Assembly (NCBI GenBank): GCA_023259355.1
Contig: JAHFQI010000017.1
Span: forward strand, 1 to 33,012
Reading direction: 5' to 3'
Length of the DNA stretch: 33,012 nucleotides
Source: Comamonadaceae bacterium
Lineage (GTDB): Bacteria > Pseudomonadota > Gammaproteobacteria > Burkholderiales > Burkholderiaceae_C
The notes below the pieces were generated by a model, which saw only the letters and a program-made list of their open reading frames with translations, was not told the origin of the DNA and made no database searches. Below are positions 26,822 to 33,012 of this stretch, one piece after another (positions within the stretch are counted from its first letter, which is position 1; each line of letters begins with the position of its first letter). Made by a program: the position numbers and the translations under genes.

Positions 26822-27333
26822 TGATTTTTCTGAACTGGCTTGAAACCTACCCCCGTCGTGTGTTCGCGGCCCTGGCCGCTGTCTGTGTCGCCCTGCTGGC
26901 CTTTGGCCTTTACCTGCAGCATGTGGTGGGGCTCAACCCCTGCCCGATGTGCATCGTGCAGCGGTACGCGCTGGTCATCGTGGCGGTCATCGCGGGGTTG
27001 ACGGCCGTCAGTGAGAAACGTTCGGTCCATCTGGGCGGCGCCGCACTGCTGCTGGTCATGGCGAGTTTCGGCGCCTTCGTGGCCGCGCGCCAGAGCTGGC
27101 TGCAGTGGTACCCGCCCGAGACCGTGACCTGCGGGCGCGATCTCTACGGGATGATCGAGACGTTCCCGCTCAAGCGCGCCTTGCCCATGATCTTCAAGGG
27201 CAGCGGCGACTGCTCGGCGGTGGACTGGACCTTCCTCGGCGGCTCCATCGCCAATTGGTCGTTCATCTGCTTCAGCGGCATTGCCGTGTTGACCTTGCTG
27301 CTGCTCTGGCGCAACAGCAAGGCAACGCGCTGA
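26821..27333 (+). CDS. dsbB: Disulfide bond formation protein B
   Basis: Four-TM pattern with NPCPMCIVQRYAL and VTCGRDLYGMIETFPLKRALPMIFKGSGDCSAVDWTFLGGSIANWSF; overlaps cysA stop by 1 nt. Confidence 0.93.
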   Translation: MIFLNWLETYPRRVFAALAAVCVALLAFGLYLQHVVGLNPCPMCIVQRYALVIVAVIAGLTAVSEKRSVHLGGAALLLVMASFGAFVAARQSWLQWYPPETVTCGRDLYGMIETFPLKRALPMIFKGSGDCSAVDWTFLGGSIANWSFICFSGIAVLTLLLLWRNSKATR

Positions 27334-27343
27334 AGTCAATCAA

Positions 27344-28045
27344 TCAGAGCGGCAGGCCGTCCAGCGTTTCGTAGGTGGCCCTGAGCCAGGTCTTGACACG
27401 CTGGCGCTCGAGCAGACCCAGCGTATCCGGGCCCGTGCGGTGGTTGATGGCGGCCCAGAAGCTGGCGTTCTGACGGTCGATCTTGCGCATGCTGGCCTCG
27501 TGCAACTGGGGCAGGGTGATGGTGCGGGCACCCAGCGCCTGGGCATTTTTCAGCGCTTGCGAGTCATCGAGTTGCGAAAAATCCGAGCCGCGGCCCAGGT
27601 TCTTGACGACGAAGTAGTTGGGGCCGGCACCAAAGGTGTTGATCAGGCGCTCCAGCAGGTCCACCGAATCCTTGCCGGCATCGGCCAGGTGCCAAAAATT
27701 GACCGTGACGCCCATCTCGGCAAGCAGCGCCAGCAAGTCCGAATCCTTGATCCAGCGTGCCAGCGGCGCCGCGGTCTGCGCGGCCAGGTCCACGATCACG
27801 CTGGGTTGCTGGCCGTCGGCGGTGTCTTCAAAGGCGCTGACGATCGTGTCCAGGCCCTCGTAGCTGTCCACCACGACGGGCGAAGCGTAGTCCGCATAGA
27901 AACGGGTGAACGAGGTGTGCGAGCGATCGGTGTCGAAGCCGGTGAAGGGCTGGCCCTTGTCCAGGAAATACTGGGCCAGCACGCGGGCCGCGACCGATTT
28001 GCCGACGCCGCCTTTTTCGCCGCCAATGAAATTGAGTGAACTCAT
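27344..28045 (-). CDS. ParA/MinD-like (TraL-like) P-loop ATPase
   Basis: MSSLNFIGGEKGGVGKSVAARVLAQYFLDKGQPFTGFDTDRSHTSFTRFY: deviant Walker A; start 28045. Confidence 0.82.
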   Translation of the reverse strand: MSSLNFIGGEKGGVGKSVAARVLAQYFLDKGQPFTGFDTDRSHTSFTRFYADYASPVVVDSYEGLDTIVSAFEDTADGQQPSVIVDLAAQTAAPLARWIKDSDLLALLAEMGVTVNFWHLADAGKDSVDLLERLINTFGAGPNYFVVKNLGRGSDFSQLDDSQALKNAQALGARTITLPQLHEASMRKIDRQNASFWAAINHRTGPDTLGLLERQRVKTWLRATYETLDGLPL

Positions 28046-28153
28046 GAGTTGGTCCTGTGGGTTGCCCACGGTTGATTGATGAAATGAAACCGGCAGACAT
28101 GCCGTGAAACCTTGCCGTGGAGACACAGCAAGATACGTGCGCGGGTTGAGGGA

Positions 28154-29503
28154 TCAGCTGAGCTTTTTGACCAGCACCTGGCTCTTGCGGTCCCAGTTGT
28201 ACTTGCGCTTGCGCGCCTCGGGCAGCCAGTCCGGGTCCACTTGGACGAAGCCGCGCTTGATGAACCAGTGCATGGTGCGCGTCGTCAGCACGAAGATGCT
28301 GGAAAGGCCCATGGCCCGCGCACGCTGCTCGATGCGTTTGAGGACTTTTTCGCCGTCGCCCTGGCCCTGCGAATGCGGCGACACGGTGAGCGCCGCCATC
28401 TCGGCGGTCTTGCCTTCGGGGTAGGGGTAGAGCGCGGCGCAGGCGAAGATCACGCCGTCGTGCTCGATGATGGTGTAGTTGGCGACGTCGCGCTCGATTT
28501 CGGTGCGGCTGCGCTTGACCAGGGTGCCGTCCTGCTCGAACGGTTCGATCAGCTGCAGGATGCCGCCCACGTCGTCGGCCGTGGCCTCGCGCAGGCTCTC
28601 CAGCTTTTCGTCCACGACCATGGTGCCGATGCCGTCGTGCACGTAGATTTCCAGCAGCAGCGCGCCGTCCACCGCGAACGGGATGATGTGGCTGCGCTCC
28701 ACACCCGCCTTGCAGGCCTTGACGCAGTGCTGCAGGTAGAACGCCGTGTCCGTCGGTCGGTGGCCGGGCTGCACGCGGGCCAGCAGTTGCTCCGCCGCCG
28801 CCAGCGGCAATTCGGTGTCGATGGGGTTGTCGTCGCTGTCGGGTTCGTCCGGCTTGATGCGGATGCCGGGAATCTCGGTGACAAAAATCAGCTTGTCCGC
28901 CTGCAAGGCAATGGCCACGGAGGTCGCGACCTCTTCCATGGTCAGGTTGAAGGCTTCGCCCGTGGGCGAGAAGCCGAAGGGCGACAGCAGCACCATGGCG
29001 CCCATGTCGAGGGTGCGCGTGACGCCGGCCACATCGACCTTGCGGACCAGCCCCGAGTGCTGGAAGTCCACGCCGTCCAGGATGCCCACCGGCCGCGCCG
29101 TGATGAAGTTGCCGGAGATCACGCGCACCGTGGACCCCGCCATCGGGGTGTTGGGCAGACCCTGGCTGAAGGCGGCCTCGATCTCGTAGCGCAGCTGGCC
29201 GGCAGCCTCCTGCGCGCAATCCAGCGCCACCTCGTCGGTGATGCGCATGCCATGCGAGTATTTCGCGGCATGGCCCTTGGCCCGGAGCTGCTCGTTCACC
29301 TGAGGGCGGAAACCATGCACCAGCACCACCTTCACGCCCATGCTCTGAATCATGGCCAGATCCTGCGCCAGGTGCTGCAGCTTGCCGGCGGCAATGGCCT
29401 CGCCGCACACGCCCACCACGAAGGTCTGGTTGCGGAACTTGTGGATGTAGGGCGCCACCGAGCGGAACCAGGGTACGAAGGTGAAATTGAAAACGGTGGA
29501 CAT
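28154..29503 (-). CDS. argA: Amino-acid N-acetyltransferase (N-acetylglutamate synthase)
   Basis: FVPWFRSVAPYIHKFRNQTFVVGVCGEAI amino acid kinase domain plus C-terminal GNAT region (LIEPFEQDGTLVKRSRTEIERDVANYTIIEHDGVIFACAALYPY). Confidence 0.96.
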   Translation of the reverse strand: MSTVFNFTFVPWFRSVAPYIHKFRNQTFVVGVCGEAIAAGKLQHLAQDLAMIQSMGVKVVLVHGFRPQVNEQLRAKGHAAKYSHGMRITDEVALDCAQEAAGQLRYEIEAAFSQGLPNTPMAGSTVRVISGNFITARPVGILDGVDFQHSGLVRKVDVAGVTRTLDMGAMVLLSPFGFSPTGEAFNLTMEEVATSVAIALQADKLIFVTEIPGIRIKPDEPDSDDNPIDTELPLAAAEQLLARVQPGHRPTDTAFYLQHCVKACKAGVERSHIIPFAVDGALLLEIYVHDGIGTMVVDEKLESLREATADDVGGILQLIEPFEQDGTLVKRSRTEIERDVANYTIIEHDGVIFACAALYPYPEGKTAEMAALTVSPHSQGQGDGEKVLKRIEQRARAMGLSSIFVLTTRTMHWFIKRGFVQVDPDWLPEARKRKYNWDRKSQVLVKKLS

Positions 29504-29567
29504 GGAGGTGGGGCGCAACACGGTGGCGGGGATAATCCCCGATTCTCTACGAAGTTCCCATCCATCC

Positions 29568-32500
29568 GTGTCCGCTGCGCCCCCGCCCCTGAAGATCGAG
29601 TTTCCCGAATCCCTCCCCGTATCGGGCAAGCGCGACGAAATCATGGCCGCGCTGCAGCAGCATCAGGTCATCATCGTCTGCGGCGAGACCGGCTCGGGCA
29701 AGACCACCCAGCTGCCCAAGATCGCGCTGGCCATGGGCCGTGGCAAGCTCAATGGCCCCAAAGGGCCGGACGGCCAGTTGCTGCCCGGCAAGGGGCGCCT
29801 CATCGGCCACACCCAGCCGCGCCGGATTGCTGCCAGCTCCGTGGCCAAGCGCATTGCCGAGGAACTGAACACGCCGCTGGGCGATGTCGTGGGCTTCAAG
29901 GTGCGCTTCCAGGACCGCCTGAGCCGCGACGCCTCGGTCAAGCTGATGACCGACGGCATCCTGCTGGCCGAGACGCAGACCGACCCGCTGCTCAAGGCCT
30001 ATGACACCATCATCATCGACGAGGCGCACGAACGCAGCCTGAACATCGACTTCCTGCTGGGCTACATCCGCCAGATCCTGCCGCGCCGGCCCGATTTGAA
30101 GGTGGTTGTGACCTCGGCCACCATCGACGCGGACCGCTTCGCGCAGCATTTCGCCTCGCGTGCCGGCCCTGCGCCAGTGATCATGGTTTCGGGCCGGATG
30201 TTTCCGGTGGAGCAGCGCTGGCGGCCGTTCGAGGAAAGCCGTGACTACGGCCTGAATGAAGCCATCGCGGACGGCGTCGATGAACTCTGGGCCGGTGGCG
30301 CGGGCGGCGATATCCTTGTCTTTCTGCCCGGCGAGCGCGAGATCCGCGAGGCCGCCGACCACCTGCGCGGCCACCTGTCGCACTCGCCGCTGAACCGCGG
30401 TGCCGAGGTGTTGCCCCTGTTCGCACGCCTGTCGCCGGCCGAGCAGGATCATATTTTTGATGCCCACAGCGGCCGGCGCATCGTGCTGGCCACCAACGTG
30501 GCCGAAACCTCGTTGACTGTGCCTGGCATCCGCAACGTGATCGATGCCGGCACCGCACGCGTGAAGCGCTACAGCTTCCGCAGCAAGGTGGAGCAGTTGC
30601 TGGTGGAGCCGATCAGCCAGGCCGCGGCCAACCAGCGCGCCGGCCGTTGCGGCCGCGTGGCCAACGGCATCTGCATCCGGCTGTACGACGAAAAAGACTT
30701 CAACGGCCGGCCGCGCTTCACCGACCCCGAGATCCTGCGCTCGTCGCTGGCGGGCGTGATCCTGCGCATGAAGTCGCTGCGCCTGGGTGTGGTGGAAGAG
30801 TTTCCGTTCCTCGACGCGCCCTCGGGCCGCGCGATTGCCGACGGCTACCAGTTGCTCAATGAACTGGGCGCGGTGGACGATGCCAACGAGCTGACACCGC
30901 TGGGCCAGGAGCTGTCGCGCCTGCCGCTGGACCCGCGCGTGGGCCGCATGATCCTGGAGGCGCGCGACCGCAACGCGCTCGATGAAGTGCTGGTGATTGC
31001 CTCGGCGCTGTCCGTGCAGGATGTGCGCGACCGGCCGATGGACGCGCAGCAGCAGGCCGACCAGGCGCACGCCAAGTTCGACGACGAGAAGAGTGAATTC
31101 ACCGGCTACCTGAAGCTGTGGAAGTGGATCAACGACGCCCGGGGCGGCGCGCCTTCGCTGCCTTCAGCCCGCGTCCAAAAGGACGCTGCCCGCAAGGGGC
31201 CGGTGTCGCAAGCCATCCTGCCGGTCGCCCAGCGTGCCGCGCAGGCCATGGCCGCCGCCCGGCAGACGCTGGCGGGGCAGGGGGTCGCGGCGCCATCAGC
31301 GGCTCCGCACCCCACGCACAAGCTCAGCAACCGGCAGTACGAACAGTTGCTGCGCCAGAACTTCGTCAGTGTGCGCCGCCTGCGCGAGTGGCGTGACATC
31401 TACAGCCAGCTGCACACCGTGGTGGCCGAGCACAAGTGGCCGCTCAACACCACGCCGGCCAGCTACGAGCAGCTGCACCTGTCGATGCTGGCGGGCCTGC
31501 TCGGCAACATCGGCTGGAAGATGGAGGAGGAAGAGGTTTACCTCGGGGCACGCGGCATCAAGTTCTACCGCCACCCCGGCGCCCACCTGTCCAAGAAGCC
31601 GGGCCGCTGGATCGTGGCGGCCGAACTGGTGGAAACCACGCGGTTGTTCGGCCGCGGCATCGCCAACATCGAGCCCCAATGGCTGGAAGAAGTCGGCGGC
31701 CACCTTCTCAAGAAACAGTTGCTGGACCCGCACTGGGAGAAAAAAGCCGCCCAGGTCACCGCGCTGGAGCGCGCCACGCTCTACGGCATCGTCGTCTACA
31801 GCGGCCGGCGCGTGAACTTCGGCAAGGTGGACCCGCACGCCGCGCGCGAAATTTTCATCCGCGAAGCGCTGGTGGGAGAGCAGTGGGACACCAAACTGCC
31901 CTTCCTCTCGGCCAACCAGAAGCTGATCGCCCGGGTGGAAGAGCTGGAACACAAGTCGCGCCGTCAGGACGTGCTGGTGGACGACGAGCTGATCTACGCC
32001 TTCTACGACCAGCAACTGCCGGCCGACGTCTGCGGCGGCGCCAGCTTCGAAGCCTGGTACCGCGAGGAAGTCCGGCGTCAACCCCAGTTGTTGATGCTGA
32101 CGCGCGAGGAGCTGATGCGCCACGAGGCGGCCGGCATCACCACCAACGCCTTTCCCAGGACGATCCGCTTGGGCGGCGTGGACTGCGCAGCCACCTACTT
32201 GCACGAACCTGGTGATGCCAAGGATGGCTTGACCGCGACGGTGCCTTTGTTCGTGCTGAACCAGGTCAACGAAGACCGCTGCGAATGGTTGGTGCCCGGC
32301 ATGCTCAAGGACAAGATCCAGGCACTGCTCAAGAGCCTGCCACAGCGCCCGCGCGGCCGCTTCGTGCCCTTGCCCGAAAGTGCGACACGGCTCGCGGCAG
32401 AGCTGGGCACGCCCGAGGGTTTTGGCCATGGCAGCCTGACGGATGCGCTGCTCAAGGTGGTGCGCGCAGCGACCAGCCTCGACGTGAAGCGCGCCGATTT

Positions 32501-33012
32501 CAAGCTCGACATGCTGAGTCCCCACCTGTTCATGAACTTCCGCATCGTGGACGAGCACGGCCGCCAGCTGGGCACGGGCCGCAATCTTGGCGCGCTGAAG
32601 GCGGAGTTGGGCGCCCAAGCGCGCGGGGCATTTCAGGCTCTGGCCGCGCTGAAGGTTTCGACTCCGGCTGCCGGGTCCGTTCCCTCTCCCTTTGGGAGAG
32701 GGCAGAGCGAGGGTATCGCCGCGCCACAAGAGCGTGGCGTCGGAACCAACAGCCGCCCCCACCCCAACCCTCCCCCAGCGGGGGAGGGCGCCAGACAGGG
32801 AGGCCGCGCCCCATCCCAGGCCGCCGCCAGCGCGGCCGAGCAGCGCCACACGGCCTGGACCTTTGGCGAATTGCCCGAGCTCATGGAAATCCGCAAGGGG
32901 GGGCAGACGCTGATCGGTTTCCCGGCGCTGATCGACCAGGGTGACGCCGTCACCATCGAGGTCTTCGACGAACCCGAAGTGGCTGCCGCGCGCCACCGCG
33001 CTGGTCTGCGCC
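29568..33012 (+). CDS. hrpA: ATP-dependent RNA helicase HrpA (3' truncated by window)
   Basis: GTG start at 29568 in frame with ...IMAALQQHQVIIVCGETGSGKTTQLPKIALAMG..., DEAHERSLNIDFLLGYI, TNVAETSLTVPGIRNVIDAG; frame remains open to window end (not in ORF track because no stop in window). Confidence 0.95.
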   Translation, partial: MSAAPPPLKIEFPESLPVSGKRDEIMAALQQHQVIIVCGETGSGKTTQLPKIALAMGRGKLNGPKGPDGQLLPGKGRLIGHTQPRRIAASSVAKRIAEELNTPLGDVVGFKVRFQDRLSRDASVKLMTDGILLAETQTDPLLKAYDTIIIDEAHERSLNIDFLLGYIRQILPRRPDLKVVVTSATIDADRFAQHFASRAGPAPVIMVSGRMFPVEQRWRPFEESRDYGLNEAIADGVDELWAGGAGGDILVFLPGEREIREAADHLRGHLSHSPLNRGAEVLPLFARLSPAEQDHIFDAHSGRRIVLATNVAETSLTVPGIRNVIDAGTARVKRYSFRSKVEQLLVEPISQAAANQRAGRCGRVANGICIRLYDEKDFNGRPRFTDPEILRSSLAGVILRMKSLRLGVVEEFPFLDAPSGRAIADGYQLLNELGAVDDANELTPLGQELSRLPLDPRVGRMILEARDRNALDEVLVIASALSVQDVRDRPMDAQQQADQAHAKFDDEKSEFTGYLKLWKWINDARGGAPSLPSARVQKDAARKGPVSQAILPVAQRAAQAMAAARQTLAGQGVAAPSAAPHPTHKLSNRQYEQLLRQNFVSVRRLREWRDIYSQLHTVVAEHKWPLNTTPASYEQLHLSMLAGLLGNIGWKMEEEEVYLGARGIKFYRHPGAHLSKKPGRWIVAAELVETTRLFGRGIANIEPQWLEEVGGHLLKKQLLDPHWEKKAAQVTALERATLYGIVVYSGRRVNFGKVDPHAAREIFIREALVGEQWDTKLPFLSANQKLIARVEELEHKSRRQDVLVDDELIYAFYDQQLPADVCGGASFEAWYREEVRRQPQLLMLTREELMRHEAAGITTNAFPRTIRLGGVDCAATYLHEPGDAKDGLTATVPLFVLNQVNEDRCEWLVPGMLKDKIQALLKSLPQRPRGRFVPLPESATRLAAELGTPEGFGHGSLTDALLKVVRAATSLDVKRADFKLDMLSPHLFMNFRIVDEHGRQLGTGRNLGALKAELGAQARGAFQALAALKVSTPAAGSVPSPFGRGQSEGIAAPQERGVGTNSRPHPNPPPAGEGARQGGRAPSQAAASAAEQRHTAWTFGELPELMEIRKGGQTLIGFPALIDQGDAVTIEVFDEPEVAAARHRAGLR
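32682..32788. repeat. REP/MITE-like two-hairpin palindromic element inserted in frame in hrpA
   Basis: CCCTCTCCC-TTT-GGGAGAGGG at 32682-32702 and CCCTCCCCC-AGC-GGGGGAGGG at 32768-32788; spacer translated in frame as part of GSVPSPFGRGQSEGIAAPQERGVGTNSRPHPNPPPAGEG. Confidence 0.8.

Noticed and set aside
32670-32800. Hairpins in hrpA as Rho-independent terminators
   Set aside because: No following T-tract, located inside an open coding frame, and matches the pattern of dispersed palindromic repeats
31296-32996. 566-aa minus-strand ORF
   Set aside because: Antisense shadow of hrpA, caused by high GC codon usage
29568-33012. Apparent absence of hrpA in the ORF track, suggesting a frameshifted pseudogene
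   Set aside because: The frame starting at 29568/29643 reads through all inspected helicase motifs and stays open through the repeat to the window end; it is missing only because no stop codon lies in the window
1-33012. tRNA/rRNA genes, CRISPR arrays, prophage or IS elements
   Set aside because: No cloverleaf, rRNA-like, regular spacer-repeat, transposase or integrase signal was recognised by reading; coding density is explained by the listed genes

Overview
A 33-kb window from a high-GC, probably Burkholderiales/Comamonadaceae-like bacterial chromosome. Nearly the whole first 27 kb is sulfur metabolism. (1) 0.3-13.9 kb: organosulfur uptake and catabolism: a peptide-type SBP, a four-domain rhodanese, a cysteine/thiol dioxygenase, a sulfonate-type ABC transporter followed by a membrane c-type cytochrome, an SsuD-like LLM monooxygenase, a class II aldolase, an acyl-CoA-dehydrogenase-like flavoprotein, a 2-hydroxyacid dehydrogenase and an orphan sulfonate-type SBP. 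(2) 14.26-18.93 kb, the highlight: a compact cluster of rhodanese, serine O-acetyltransferase, XRE regulator, a family 2A encapsulin shell (SrpI-like) and a cysteine desulfurase with a ~236-aa Pro/Ala/Gly-rich N-terminal extension. This reads as a complete encapsulin sulfur nanocompartment with its cargo. (3) 19.0-22.2 kb: flavin/NADPH redox genes (FNR, FMN reductase, azoreductase) and a LysR regulator. (4) 22.3-27.3 kb: sulfate ABC transporter operon (hydrolase, sbp, cysT, cysW, cysA) coupled to dsbB. (5) 27.3-33.0 kb: ParA-like ATPase, argA, and a 5' portion of hrpA carrying a two-hairpin palindromic repeat in frame. By eye I also found a spaced motif, CGCAT-N16-CTTCGTT, upstream of three organosulfur genes, and a shared 11-mer (TCGTTTGAGTT) upstream of the encapsulin cluster and the sulfate operon; these may be sulfur-responsive control sites. 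No tRNA, rRNA, CRISPR array or IS element was recognised. All family calls are from reading translations, without database searches.
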